Source of the DNA: Macrotrachela quadricornifera
Taxonomy: Eukaryota; Rotifera; Eurotatoria; Philodinida; Philodinidae
Length of the DNA: 64,000 nucleotides
Reading direction: 5' to 3'
Assembly (NCBI GenBank): GCA_022393335.1
Contig: JAJEKB010020748.1
Coordinates: forward strand, 63,772-127,771
A program made the position numbers and the translations under genes. The notes under the pieces were generated by a model. It did not search any database and was not told the DNA's origin. It saw only the letters and a program-made list of their open reading frames with translations. Shown piece by piece: positions 35,477 through 49,045 of this stretch (the stretch's first letter is position 1; each line of letters starts with the position of its first letter).

Positions 35477-36062
35477 CTATTGTTCATCCAAAAAAAGAAT
35501 GGTATGTGAGTATTTTTTGAGTAACTTTTGAACGATGAAAGTTGGAAAGCTGCGGTTTTCACCATTGGAAAGAGGAGATAAAGACGCATCGAACTGTGTT
35601 TTATAAAATAATTTTACATATTCTTCTCAAAGATTTTAATCGACATTTTTGAAAAAGAACATTGTGTAAGATGAATAATGTGATTTTTCAATAATTTTCT
35701 ATGCAATTGAACGGCTAGCAGAAGATCTACAAACTATACGTAAAGCCAAGACTTTTAGGTCTATTCCTTTAAAAGTTATAAGTATCCTAGTGGAAATTCT
35801 TGGCAGTTTTTTGTATTAATTTCTGTAAAAAAAGTCACTTTTTCTGTTTTTCTTATAAAATAGAAATTCAATTTTTCGGCAATATTTTTCGAAAATTGTT
35901 TAAAAAAATGATGAGAGGTCTCCTGAAAATACCTGTACTATACGATTTGATGCATCTTCATCTCTTCTTTACAATGGTGAAAACCACAGCTCTCTAGCTT
36001 TCATCGTTCAAAAGTTATTCAAAAATTACTCACATACCATTCTTATTTTGGATAGACAATAG
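35477..36062. mobile_element. Foldback MITE
   Basis: A 586-bp palindrome centred near 35770. Left CTATTGTTCATCCAAAA..AGAATGGTATGTGAG pairs with right CTCACATACCATTCTTATTTTGGATAGACAATAG; inner pairs include TTTTGAACGATGAAAG / CTTTCATCGTTCAAAA. No coding capacity. Confidence 0.8.
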
Positions 36063-36599
36063 TTAAGATTTTTTCATAATATCAAATTTAGCTTCTAGTA
36101 TACAAGTAACGTTCATCGCTTCGAATCACTTGACCCTCGACTGAATCAAGAAAAGCTGTAATATATCTCCCTACTCTATTTTTCATTTACATTCTTCACA
36201 TAACACAAAGTAGAAACACGTATATCATTTAAGATTTTTATACTATCCTAAAAGTATCATTATAGAATATAGAATAAAATTCACCAAGGTAGCGCTCAGA
36301 CTGTGAATTCGTTGATCCTTTTCTCAGAGAAATGTTACATCGCTACATTTAAGTAAACTTTGTCCAATCGTGTTAGATATTCTAATCCTTGATTCCATAT
36401 AGAATCATAAGAATATAAAACTCTTTCAATTAGTTTTCATTTTATAAAACAGAAATTTTGCTTGAAGAACGTATCACTTTATGTGTTTAACTCCTTATTA
36501 TGATCCCGATCATTTAACAGTAATGACATTGGTTTAATCTGCTAAGAATCAATTTACAAATGATTCAATGGAGTCTATACTAAAGCACAATTTTTGCAA

Positions 36600-37330
36600 T
36601 CAACTACGAGAACGGCTAACCGTTCCATCTGTCAGACTTCGTTGATCAGCTGATAATTCATAGTTCTCATTCGCCTTTTACACGTTTCAATTATTTCAAC
36701 AAACAAGTTAAATCACCATAGAATCCACCCATCAGTTGGCTTCTAGTATCACACAATGACTCCTGCCGCATTTCGCATCTGAGACAAAGTTACACGTTTC
36801 TACTATGCTCCCATTTTTCTCATGCTGTCACCACGAATGTCATGCAATTTGCGACAAATTATTCTGTGAGATATTTTTCTATATCTCTATTGGAAGACAG
36901 CTCCTATGTCTACCTAAAGAGGAACAGTTAGTCGTTCGTCGGCGCCTCTCCGGAGCACCACTCACGGTTAGCTGTTGTATGCGTCAAACTTTATAGTGTA
37001 TTAAAGCTTTGCCTTCTAGCTACTTAATTCGGCCATTATTCGCTTCTCTCAAAAGGCTCACTAGTTTTTCTTAGATTAGATAATTAAAATACAGTATTCT
37101 GCCCAAACGTCAGATGCCGAAACAATATACCTATTCTTTGGTACACCAGTATTCCGCTGAACTCCGATCAAGATTGCAACTCCGAGATAATGTGTTCCAT
37201 AAAAACTCATAATTCTTTAAGTCTTCTTTGAAACACAACTTTTGTACCTATTAGAGAGAGCGGCTAGTCATTCGTCGGCGCTTCTCTGAGGCGCCACTCG
37301 CGGTTAGCCATTCATGCATCAAGCTTTTTT
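36600..37330. repeat. Diverged direct repeat with internal hairpin
   Basis: The ~60-bp segments at 36930-36992 and 37260-37325 match (TCGTCGGCGC.TCTC.GAG.CRCCACTC.CGGTTAGC). Each contains a potential hairpin from CGGCTAG/GGTTAGCC-type arms. A related CGGCTAACCG lies at 36612. The rest of 36063-37400 holds nothing recognisable. Confidence 0.5.
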
Positions 37331-37399
37331 CTCAGGTGACGATTAATTTCCTACGAGTTAGCTTTCTAGTGTTATAGGAAAACAATGCAACAGAAAGTA

Positions 37400-39335
37400 A
37401 ACTCGATTTAAGTCGTGGGCGTCAATTACCTTTGATCAAATTTTACAAAGAAAGTTTTTTTCGTAAATTAACCTGTTCTTTGTATGGAAAACTAATCTCA
37501 AGAAAATTTTAGAAAACTGACATCATCAATCGATTCCTCGACTCCGATTACCCTCGCTCAAACTTTTTAAAATATATTTGTTTTCGTAAAAAACATATTT
37601 TTTGTGAAAAAAGTACTTTTAAAAAAACTTTAAAAACTAATGCCAGATTCGGATTCCACAATCTCAAAAATCTTTGGGCCAAATAAATGTTTCAAATGGG
37701 ACCTTTGACGTGTGACCGACGATATACGCACAAACTTATTTTAGTTTTTTTTGTATGATCCTTCACTCAATCGAGAAAAAAACCCTTCTAACCAAGTTAA
37801 TACGACCATATATCTCCATTCATTAATTCCGATACCACCACAATAAGCAACGGTGTTGATCAACTGTCATACCTCGGTGTGATAAACCTTCTGCAAAAGG
37901 TTAATTTTGGATTTTCTAGTTTTTTTTTATACGGATGTTTTTTTGCCCCTGTCACACGCACAACCACAAACAATTTTCTTTCATATAACCCTCCCTATAG
38001 TCGAGGGAGAAACCATTATTTTCTTAAAAAAAGCCTTTTTTAGCAAAAAAATTATTTGGAAAAATTCAAAAACTGATAGTACCAATCGATTCCCCGACCC
38101 CACAAACCTTTGGTCAGGCGTTAAGTGTTGAGTTGAGCGTGAAGTTTCATTCTTTGAGAGATTTTTCTAAGAACATGTTTTCTTGACCTTTCATCCCGAC
38201 GACAAGCAAGCAAACTATTATTTTTTATATGATCCTCCCTTCAGTCGAGGGAATATAGAAGTATGAAGAAGAGATTTCATCTCTTCAGCCCTGCACATCT
38301 GCTGGAATCTTATAAAGGACCAATTTTTTCCGGAGAAAGCCGTTTTTTTATTAAAAAAGTAGTTCAGAAAAAATTTTTACAACCAATCACACCAATGGAT
38401 TATCTTGGCCTCAAAATGCTTTTGGCTAAACCTTCTAAAAAAATCGATAACTTTTCAGAAAATTTTTTATTCCAAATCATCTAAAATTGATGATTGTATT
38501 TGGCTGCTCCATCGTAAAAGCCTGTGGGTCAAACCTTTTCAAAAAACGGTTTCTTTTCAAAAAGCCCCTATTTTTCATAAAAAAAAAAATTTTTTTGTAG
38601 GATCGTAAAACACTAATGGTACTATTAGATTCTCTGATCCGAAAACCCTTCTCGCCAAGATTTTTACAAAAAACATTAAAAGATTGTTTTACTGATATAG
38701 CTGTTGCTGCTGTTTGATTTATTAGGGCACGCGGATCCATAAACTTTACACATTTTAATCGGCATATTCAAATCCCATATAACCCTTTCCTTCAGATAGG
38801 TAATATCTATGATAAGCTATAATCAGCCCGAACGACCTTTTGTTTCATCGTTACAAAAACAGCAATATTCACGGCTCGATGAGCCATTTCTCAAAACATC
38901 TCCGCATTCCTCTGTTTCTCCACCACTGTCTTGGTAAAACATCATAGTATTCGAGGCGCATTATAGCATATTTATGATAACCTTAAATCGGCCCGAACAA
39001 CCCCATGTTTCACGCGGACAATAGTGGCAATATCGATGGTTCAATGCGCCATTTTCCCAGCTTTCTCACCACTTCCCTGTTTTTTCACTTTTGTATCGAC
39101 ACAACATCAGGGTGTCGGTGGCAACTTGTAGCACTTACGGTGTTTCTATAGTATAGCAATTGAGGACCCAGGGGTGCCCCTATAGTACAGTAGTTGCAGA
39201 CCTAAGGTCATTTTCATAGTGTGAGCTTTCAGCTTTCTAAGAAGATCTTTTTTTTACCTTTGACCCTGACACAAACAAACGAACGAACAAACTTTTTTTT
39301 CATATGACCCACTCTACAGTCGAGGGGATTATGAA
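37400..39335. repeat. Diverged long-period repeats
   Basis: A motif of the form CATATGA.CC..CC(T/A)..AGTCGAGGG(A/G) recurs at about 37750, 37980, 38225 and 39300. A second motif (RYACCAATSGATT then CC.A...T.TTGG.CA) recurs around 37530, 38075, 38390 and 38620. A third ~155-bp unit (TATGATAA.CT...ATC.GCCCGAAC...) is duplicated at ~38810 and ~38968. This looks like an old, much-rearranged satellite or a decayed element. No gene. Confidence 0.5.
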
Positions 39336-41042
39336 AAGATTTCAGATAAATCAGTATAATTGTTTAGTTTTTTGTAAGAGCTGCACTTACTATCTATCTT
39401 TTCTCATCACGTCAAAATTGTCTAACCGCTTATTTCTTCGGAATCTTTTGTCACCCTGGTTAATAATGAAATTTTCCAGATAACACATTGGAGGGAAAAA
39501 CTTCCGCTACAAGAAAAAAAGGCTAATCAAAACGTTATGATCAATTCCACTATAGCTTAATCTTTAAAAGCCAAATGTCATTTAAAAGGAACATTGCAAA
39601 AAATTTTATTGAAGAGTTAATAAAGTTCTTTACATGAAAATGAATATTTGCCTAGACTTTAGTGATATGATAGAACACAATGAAAAAGAACTTTCTCAAA
39701 ACTAACTGTCAAAAGATGTGACAAATTGCGTAAAACTCGGAAAATTTTTAAACGCCATTTTTCATTTTAAAAGGTTGACCTATTCATGAGTATAACGTAA
39801 GCTTTTGTTTTTCTAAGTGATACCGCTAATACGACCCTTGGTTACCTAGTGAAATCGTCCTATAAATTTTTAACCACCTGCTGATTATTATAGGAATAGA
39901 TTATCATTTATTTTTGATCGTGCTAACGACTGTTGCATAGGGAGAATTAAAGAAAAGCTATTTCTTTCATTCCGTCATCGAAAACTTCCATAATTTTTCC
40001 ATTTGTGATGAAAATGCTGATTTCAACTGAATCCTGAATACTTTGCAATAGTTCTGATTCTGCTCTCACAGGATATTAAATGACTACTTTGTCAATGAAA
40101 CAAAATCACTAGCGCAATCATAAAATGATCGTTTAATCTTAAGCACTACTGGTTACGCCATACTTCAATGACCGTACGAGCAAGCCTTATATTCGATTAA
40201 ATAATGTAAACTTCGAAAAAGTGCAAAATGTCACTTCAATTCTTTCTCATAGTAATAACAAATAAATAAGTAAAATTATTTAAAAGAAAAACTTTCTTTT
40301 ATATAAACTCAGAATAATCAAAAAACTTTGATCCGTTAGAACCGGATATCCGTTCCGAGGAAATTGTTTATTTGTGTGATAAAGAAAAAACATTTTTTCA
40401 AACTATAACATAATCATACCAAGGATTCAACAACTCTTTTGTAGTAGTCAGTTTTCGCTCGTTTTCAGAAACAAATCTTCTCGATGAGAACAGATTATAA
40501 TAGAAAGAAAAATTTCTTTGAATTTATTTTCATTTTTCTTCTTTTTAGATCGATAGCACACTTGATCATTTCTTAGTTATTCAATTTTAACTTCAATTTA
40601 AAATCATTGATTTCGATCAAACAAACTGCTTATTATCATCTTTGTAGAGTATTTCAAACGGCATCTTCGGAAAAAATCAAGACTATATAGATTATTCATG
40701 AGTGAAATGTGCGCAAAACACATAATGTTATAGAAATTATGTCTCATCCAATATATAATATGTAAGATACTCAATCAAAGAATAAGTTTATATACATACG
40801 AAATCAATAATAAAGTTCAAACATATTAGAGATTCTCTTCACAACCGTGAAAACGGTGCGATAAAATTTGCCGATTCTATATTCCAAAAACAATATCCAA
40901 ACGAACATGTGTTATTAAGAATCATACGATTTCAATTGATTTCAAGTAATCTTGAAGTTTGTTGAGGTCATTTTGAAGTGAAATTTGATTTCAGAGTCTT
41001 TTCTACTTTTACTTAATACATAGACTACGTTTTTTTATCTGT
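39336..41042. other. No gene recognised
   Basis: AT-rich, no coding sequence or clear repeat seen. Confidence 0.35.
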
Positions 41043-41295
41043 TTAACCCTTTAACGGGCAGTGGGACAAATATGTCCCACTTTTTTGTTTTCGATCGCAG
41101 AACTATAACAAACTAAGATCAATGACTTTGATGAAAAGAATAGTAATAATGCATACATAGAATTAATCCCTAGCTATTTGGGTTCAATTAAAGGTGTTTA
41201 TTTGTTTCTTTAACAGGATGGTTTGAAGAAGGCCATCGTTAGTTTTCACTTTCATAGGAATCTTGAAATCCAAAATTCGCCCGTTAAAGGGTTAA
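41043..41295. mobile_element. piggyBac-type MITE with TTAA duplications
   Basis: TTAA (41043-41046) then CCCTTTAACGGGC; right end GCCCGTTAAAGGG (41279-41291) then TTAA (41292-41295). The 245-bp body carries a subterminal hairpin AGTGGGACA/TGTCCCACT (41061-41082). A similar GTGGGAC/GTCCCAC palindrome occurs at the right end of the piggyBac at 58414-60538. Nonautonomous. It lies just downstream (in gene orientation) of the RRM gene. Confidence 0.85.
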
Positions 41296-41416
41296 TATGT
41301 AAATACAAGAGATGCTACTTTTATCAACGATCACTAAACTATTTATTGCTTAGTTACAAAAACATGATGGATAGCGCTGATAAATGGTTCTGTTGTTATT
41401 CTTTATATGATGATAT

Positions 41417-44400
41417 TCAATTACGCCATAAGGACACTGTTAGTAGTTGACCATTAACATGATATTGATGTGAATGTTTGATAACATAAGTTGCTTGTTG
41501 CTCATCATCAAAAGAAATGTAAGCGTATCTATAAAAAAGATAACAAAATATCAGAAATTAACATACTGGCATGATCTTCATCATAGCAGTTCACAACAAA
41601 AATCTTGCAATAAAACAGAATCTATCAAATTAGCATGCTAATGACTGGAAAGGGAATTATACGAGGTGTCACATTTCGTTTTACTTTATCTATATCTCAT
41701 TCGATTGAGCATATTGAGATGGTCAAAAGGCTAAGAGGATTCCTGCTCTTCGCTCTTTTTTTGAAAGTTACAATTGTTACACTAACTTATCGATTTATTT
41801 CAAGATAGAAATTTTGCTCAAACATGGATGTAAGACTTCTTAAAATATCTTAAGGTTTTTAGCCATATTGAACAGTCTTTTTCTGAGGTGTTGATTCTCA
41901 AAACAAAATACATGCATTTCAGTGAGATCAACAAAACCAAGTTCACTTGTAGATTCAGTGTTTGAGAAAAAGACTATCCATTTTAGTTGCAACTTTCACG
42001 ATATTCTAAAGATTGTTAAACTCGCCTTTAAGCAAAAATACTACCATAGTCAAAAAGCTCCTCGTTTGATTTCTTCAGTGAATATCTAAAAATGGATCAA
42101 GAAGTTAGTAGGACAACTCTATAGCTTTCAGGATACAATCACAATCGAAAATGCTTCCAGGCTTTTTTTAGTATTATAAAAAAATTGGTGAAATAAGGTG
42201 CCAGTAATTCAAGAGAAAAATCTTCCAGACGTCACAGTACAGAATTGAAGATTTTATCATTATCGTTTCGACCTATTCTTAAGATTCTATCGCGTCTGAT
42301 TGAAACTTGATTTTCGAAAGAAGTTGCTTAAGATGATAAAACTAACAAATGTAGGTAGATGTAGCCGTTTATAACAGAAAATAGCTGTGACGAAATGAAT
42401 GAATATTGAAATCTTCAAGACAACGGAGACCATCCTCATTCTTTATCTATATATATAAAGAAGTATATCCGTTTGCCTGTACGCTATACATGTAGTCCCT
42501 CTAATATCTAATGTCATTAGACTTTCCACAGTACTCTTCTAGTCCCAGTGAAACGTCGATAAAAAATTTACGCATCCAACAAGTGGAAAACTATTTCTCT
42601 ACCTCCAATTTTCGAAAAGTCGTCGAGAATTTGGAGAGTGTATATGTATAAAGAGGAGTTTTTGTCTATCTGTTTTTTTTGCATTTAAACACGATACATG
42701 TAAAAGCTAACAGACTGTTCCAAAACTGTCTTGCTACCCATACGGAGGGCAACGACTACATTTTGTCGAAAAACCATTCATCCGTTGTCTCTATATATTC
42801 ACCTTTGATCTAAACAACGATATTACAATATTCAGGAGCATTGGAAAGTTACGAAGCAGTATACTCGAAGTAAGTACAAGATATGTATTTAAGGATTTTC
42901 GTGTGTACCGAACTAGCATCTACGATCCATTTACCTTAAAATCTGATTGTTAGGATGATTATTAAATAGAATTTAGCTGGAAAGAAAATAGACAAAAACA
43001 TCTACAATCTAGAAGAAATAATGAAATAGGAGTCGTAGCTCTCCTGACTAACGAGCTGTGTGAACATGATATTCTAGAACAATTAGATTTGCCCTTTTCC
43101 TTAGTTTCGATCAGAAGGTTTTTTCTTGTAATGCTTCTCAAAAATTAATTATCTATATGAGTTTCTCATTTAAAATACAACTAGAAAATCTCAAAATTGG
43201 GAACATATCCAAGTGTGACTGAAGTCAGCGGATCAGATCTGATCGAGATAGGTATGTGTTCTTATAGATGCTTGAGTAGAATAAAAAGTTAATAGAACTC
43301 ATACGTTTTGTCAGATCTTACTTGATCGAGATGTGTAAGGACGAAGAAATTTTTCACTGCTGATCAATTCTGCCTAGTCAATAATTCATATTTCTCAGGA
43401 GCGAAAGCAATCTCTATTGAGTCTTAGAAAACATTCAACAGCCAGAATTAAGTTAGAGACAAAGGGACAATAGAATTTCATATGTGTCGATTCACCATGG
43501 ATTCGACTACTTATATGTTCTCTAACACAATAGGAGTTTTGCTCGCATGTATTAAAGTTAATTTTTCCCGAGTAATGCCCGATAATTTTGCTAGTTGTTC
43601 CTTAACAAGAGCTGAACTATCATTATAATGCCCAGTTCTATGGTTGCGTGCTCTAACCAAAGAGATATGGAAAATGCATTAAAGCTTAGAAATAATTACG
43701 TGTAACCAATGGGATATGAACTCCTCATGTCACTGATATTGAATGTTTTCCAGCCGAACTAGTCCGTACATTTCGCTCTGAATGATTTCGGACTGTTTTC
43801 AATAAGTGAAGTGAACGTCAAGAAGTAGTTGTCACTGAATCAAATAAAACTATATTGCTACACCGTTCTTACCCCAATAAAATATTTCTATTGTGTGTTG
43901 ATTCTATCGTTGTTAGGGCACTAGTAGGAACGATAATTGCTGGATAATATCTTACAATTCGACAATTGGGAAACAAATGATACAAATCGGCGTCATTAAC
44001 ACCTGGTGGAATTTTCCGAATCACAAGTTTTTTGCGATCGCAGATTTGATTGTGCCTGAGAATAGATACATTATCACCAGCATATTCAATACGACAATGT
44101 GGACCGAGAAGATCGAAATTAATGCGACGCTTATAGTTCATTTCAGCTATTTGAGATGTAGAGTGAGCAACAAAAGCATATCTAGTGAAAAGATTTCAAA
44201 TATAATTATTGAACAAAAGAATGTATATGATTTACTTAAGATGCGATGAGGTACGATAACGCTTTATTGTTACATTTGAACATCCAACAAAATGTTTGCG
44301 TATATTGTCTTTGTTCACACTAGTTTTCAATCCCGAAACAAATAGTGTTTTACGATCGTTTGTTGTCTGATCAAATAATTGATTTTTCTTCGTATGAGTT

Positions 44401-44453
44401 TGCTTATTCACACCTATCGCACATGTGTTCAGTGGAAGTGTTGATGGAGCAGT
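41417..44453 (-). CDS. Two-RRM RNA-binding protein (3' part of gene)
   Basis: Three exons on the minus strand: 44453-44236, 44181-43873 and 41528-41417 (stop 41417-41419). The junctions GTAAA...CTAG (54 nt) and GTAAG...TATAG keep one frame. The product carries two RNA recognition motifs. RRM1 has RNP2-like TLFVSGL and RNP1-like KYAFVAH. RRM2 has KLVIRKIP (RNP2) and GYAYISFDDEQQA (RNP1), completed only across the second splice. The first exon begins after a TATAG acceptor, so the 5' end lies further upstream and I could not find it. The second intron is 2344 nt, very long compared with all other introns here. The frame is intact, so this may be a working host gene. The RNA target is unknown; it is perhaps an hnRNP/ELAV/TDP-like protein, but I cannot place it. 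Confidence 0.75.
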
Positions 44454-45629
44454 CTATATAAACTTTGAAATTAGTTCAAGTGAAATATATTTCATAGTAT
44501 AGATCGTCCCTATTTGTTAGTATATATCAAATAAATCTATATAAATCAAATTACATAATAAATTATGATACGAGATGCTTGATAATATGTCACTACATTT
44601 TACTTGATCCTTATAATATCATCATATTCTATTCGAATATGTTCATAATTTTATGTAGCGAATTAGACAACGATTTCAATGTATTCAATAAGTTATCATT
44701 GAGTCTTTAGTTTCTAGTGTACTCTTCAAATTACCGATAAAAACGAAATTTGAGTGCAACAACTGAAACGATTGCTATTAGGATCTGATAGTTATTATAC
44801 AGTTTCGATGAATCATAAGATACATTCTAGTCTTTAAAATAGACATTACCGTAGTTATCTGATGGACAATCGTTCGTAAGAAATTACTATTGATTTAACT
44901 GTAAGTCAGTGGTAAAATTATAAGTTCAACTGGAACTCTACACCTCAATTACCAATAATTATAGTGTACACACTCTTCCGACTAATCCTAAGTTTTATGA
45001 AATAGGTGGGGAATTTCATTGAAAATCTAACAGGATAATATATAACTGTGAAAAGTAGCAGAATTCCAATTATGGCAAGTAAAAGTATGACAAACAATTA
45101 CTTGGTAGTTTTATCTTATATACAGATAAAATAAAATAGGTTTTGTTTGTAAGATTGACAAGTTTTAAAAAATGTCCAAAGATCACAATATTTTCACCTT
45201 CAATAACAGTAAATAGTGTTTGAAGTATCAATCATGTGAAAGAGAGAGCAAATTATCCATTTTGCAAAATTTCTCTCTCATTATCAAGTATTATGTTTTT
45301 TGTTTACTTATATAATTTCGAAACATTAATAAGATCGATATCGTCTTTTTCTCAAACCATTAATATTTATAACTATTTCTTTCAACCATCGGAAATATTT
45401 TAGTATGTTCATTAAAACTGTCATTTGATTATTCATACAAAATACATTGTAAAAGCCTATGTTAATGATATCAAAGTTTTGAGTAAGATAAATATATATT
45501 GATGAGTAGAGTAAAGTTGTTATACATTTAAAGCTATTCAATGCTTCTTTTTGGAGAGTTTTATGTGCTACAACAGTCATATCTGTTCAGACCAATTTTC
45601 TCTTTTGTAAAATTCGAGAATTCATGTTT
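44454..45629. other. No gene recognised upstream of the RRM exons
   Basis: Probably contains intron and/or the missing 5' exon(s) of the RRM gene. Nothing recognisable in either strand. Confidence 0.3.
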
Positions 45630-45637
45630 TCTACCTG

Positions 45638-46387
45638 CAGTGGCGACGCGAACATAGTGAGAGGAGAGGGCATCCCTCCTTTCCATTAGGTGATAATTTT
45701 CTCCGATTATAAGAGAAAGTACGACTAAAGTTTTCTCTCATTTGATGAGAAAATCATCTAAAATTCTCTGTAATTGGGAGAAAATTTTAACGAAATGATA
45801 CAAACTGATAATAATACTTTATTGTATCATGAAGTACAATTGGTTAAAATTGATTTATCTGAATTTGACTCGATTATCGATACTAATGTATTTGTTCATA
45901 ATTGAAAAAAATATCTATAAGTATTAGCTAGAGCATTTGATTATCTTTTGACTATACCAGTCACAGTCGTAAGTGTGGAAAGATACTTTGCCTAAATGAA
46001 AATTGTAAAAAACAGATTGTGAATGACAATGAATGATGAACGATTATATTCATTGTTATCATGTGCATTAGAAACATGAACTTGGGATGAGTTACAAAAT
46101 ACAGAAATTCTAGAAAAATGGTCGAATAAAAAAACTGATCATCGAATTTAGATTCATCTAGTATCCATTTTGTTTTTGTCTTAGATTTAAAAAAAAAATT
46201 AATAAATATATGAACGAACAAATTATATAATTAATTCGATTACTTATTTCCTAATATTTTAATCATCTACAATATGAAACGTTAAAATTTTTTCTGCATT
46301 ATCTCATTTTTTAAAATTTCCATATTTTCTCTCATTTTTGAAGTAGCCCCTCCCTCACTTTACTTTTAAATCTTTGTGTCGTCACTG
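45638..46387 (+). mobile_element. Deleted hAT element with 8-bp target duplication
   Basis: Ends CAGTGGCGACGCGAA (45638) and ...TTTGTGTCGTCACTG (to 46387) are imperfect inverted repeats of hAT type. TCTACCTG (45630-45637) and TCTAGCTG (46388-46395) form an 8-bp duplication with one mismatch. Inside, about 45850-46150 encodes a stop-ridden hAT dimerisation segment: RAFDYLLTIPVTVVSVERYFA, then MKIVKNRL.MTMNDERL. The rest of the transposase is deleted. Confidence 0.82.
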
Positions 46388-46395
46388 TCTAGCTG

Positions 46396-47291
46396 AAATC
46401 ATTTCTATAATAACTCGAAATAAACCATATTGTGCGTTATTTTATTTGAAAAAAGCATTTCTAAACGACATGAAGTGCGAAATATTGAAGATTACAAATA
46501 TAATTCTTTGCAGTACTATGAGTTTCGTAGTAGCTGCAAAATTTTGAAGCATTGAAATATCACGAAAATCAATGCGTATTCTCAATTAATTAGAATAATA
46601 ACAAAAAAGCTAATCTAATCAATTAAGCTGTTTTGAAGAAAAAGAGGACATAGTTCTTTTTCACTAATCTTGAGAGTAAGGAAATTTTAAACTAAAACAA
46701 ATTTTACGTTTTCATTTTTTCACTTTTATTTTTGTTTGTATTAGTTTATTAATTGTACTACTTTATAGTGTATTGAATGCGTATAGAAGGAACTGTTTCG
46801 AAGTAATATTTGTTATATCTCATGATAAACAAAAAATCCCATCATTTTACAGGAAAAGTTATAGTTTTTTTTAGACAAAAACTGTTAAAAGTTCGTTTCG
46901 GGGAGAGTAAAATACTTCGCTTATTTAAAACCCTTGTATGGCAGTAATATTCGCTGCCCAAACGCAGCTTTGTGGAAGATGTTCGAAGAGACTAAATTTT
47001 CAATATTAGAAGGTGCTTCGAATGAATCTACTACAGACGTCATCCGAATTTGTCTCAAGTTAGACTAAACCTCTGAGATCCTTACTAATTGTAAAAATGC
47101 AATACATTGCTCTAAATAAAATACTCAAACGATGATTAATTGAGAACTGGTATTTTCCGACAATTAAGGTTTAGTGTAAGCTCATATTTTCGTGATTTTT
47201 CTCCTTATTAATCAAGCACACTGCACACAAAAGCTGCAATAAAGAATGGAAATCTGTTTTAGACACTAATAAACGATTTTTTCGTTTATTA
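46396..47291. other. No gene recognised
   Basis: AT-rich spacer without recognisable features. Confidence 0.3.
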
Positions 47292-47801
47292 TTACACTTT
47301 TTTCTCATCATTAGACGCCTCACACAATCGCATCCTATATCGTTTCGCTACTAAGAGATATATGTCGTCAGCAGCTATTTCTTTATGATTATCTCTTACC
47401 GTATTGATATGTTCATTGTCTTGACTATTGATTGATCCAATAGACTCTCCAATATCAGATGATATATCCATTAATTCTTCATATAAATCAAATGGAATGT
47501 CCATATCACAACTATGTATAGAATTTGCATGGCTAGTTGCAGATGCTGGAGTAATTAGGTGAGTTTGTTGTACACTTGTGTCTAGTGCTCTTATATGCTT
47601 ATCTATAAGAGAGTCTACCAGGATCGTGTCAATTGTGTGTCGATTGAATACATCTGGAAAGATACCTTGTCTACAATATAGACAAAATTGAAGATAATTA
47701 CGATCGATGATATGAAAAATGTTACGAACATTTTCATTATGACTCTTACTTATTATATTGGTATGAATAAACAGAGCACATCGAAGCTTCTTTACTCTCA
47801 T
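47292..47801 (-). CDS. Unidentified 169-residue coding exon
   Basis: An uninterrupted minus-strand frame with protein-like composition: a basic start (RVKKLRC), two Cys in CLYC, a Thr/Ser/His middle and an acidic stretch (DMDIPFDLYEELMDISSDIGES) before a basic C-terminus. TCTGTTAG directly precedes the first codon. It could therefore be a last exon of a longer gene, possibly the JmjC gene ~3.5 kb upstream on the same strand, although no connecting exon was found. I recognise no domain. Confidence 0.45.
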   Translation of the reverse strand: MRVKKLRCALFIHTNIISKSHNENVRNIFHIIDRNYLQFCLYCRQGIFPDVFNRHTIDTILVDSLIDKHIRALDTSVQQTHLITPASATSHANSIHSCDMDIPFDLYEELMDISSDIGESIGSINSQDNEHINTVRDNHKEIAADDIYLLVAKRYRMRLCEASNDEKKV

Positions 47802-48479
47802 CTAACAGAACATATTCGTACAAGAATACCGATCACCTGATCTTTTCTACGTAAGAAAACTATTGCCATGAAAAAGAAAACACTCACACACCTTTATTTA
47901 TATATATATATGTGAATTTTATTTTTACCGCTGGTAACTAACAACATACAATTGGTAGAACGTACAAGAATATCTTTTTCATCGTATAAAAGAAACGGAA
48001 TTAGTGCATTTATCAATACCATGTGGAGCTGAGCAGATCCCTTACAAGATATTTTTTAAGTGAGTTTTCTCAAGCTTTTTGTTATTAAACAATATCTCTA
48101 CTGATTTATTATGTTTCAGAAGTAGTGATGTTAGAGTCGAAACGAGTGATTCAATCCAAGTTTTTATTCTCTTTTTAGTCTTATTCTGTATTTATTATAT
48201 AAATAATAGAGTTATTTGAAAGCTTTTAGAATGAAAAAGGTAGAAATCGCATGTTTAAATAATAACATAAATTATTGCCTGATAGTATCTCTCATCCACA
48301 TGTAGCATGGATAAAGATAAGAAGTTAACAATAGATTTCTGGATTAACTGCATGAATTATGGATCGTATAAATGGTGTTTCATAAGTTTTGGTCACCATT
48401 ATATTTACATTCTATCTTTATTATATTTAATTCGAAAAAAATATTGAAGGTATGTTTTTAAAGAGCAACATCTAAGCTA

Positions 48480-49045
48480 TGAGTAAAAAAAATTGTATTC
48501 AATTTGCATGGACTTTGAGAATGAACCACCTCGATAAAAAGTTTGAAAAAATTTTGTTACATATATTTTTCACTTTTTCTCTATAGAAAAGTAGTTTTTC
48601 AGTATTTCAGAAATATCTTGCTTGGAATTTTGTTGATTTGACTTTGTCTTTTAATCTAATAGTCAGCATATTTTTAAAAGAATAATTGGAAAACCAGACT
48701 TGACAAGCAATGTTATATTTCAATAAAGGCCACTTACATAGACAATATTTTTAAATAAAAGAATATCTCTCGTCGCCTTCCACAACGAGTTTCAAACCTT
48801 CAGAAGGTATTGTTTTGCAGATCTTTTTTTAAATTTTATAGAAAATTTCGTAGGCTATATATTGTAATAAAAAGAACAAAGTCAAGTCATCGAAAATCCA
48901 TGAAAGATATTCACAAAATACTGAGAAACTAATTCTCTATAGAGAAAAAGTAAAAAATACATGTAACAAAATTTTTTCAAATCTTTTGACAGTACAATTC
49001 TCTCTTGAAGTTCATACAAATTGAATACAATTTTTGTTATCGATT
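48480..49045. mobile_element. Foldback MITE
   Basis: Arms 48480-48625 and 48925-49045 are reverse complements (AATTGTATTCAATTTG / CAAATTGAATACAATT; TTGAAAAAATTTTGTTACAT; TCTCTATAGA). There is a ~300-bp nonpalindromic middle. No coding capacity. Confidence 0.75.
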
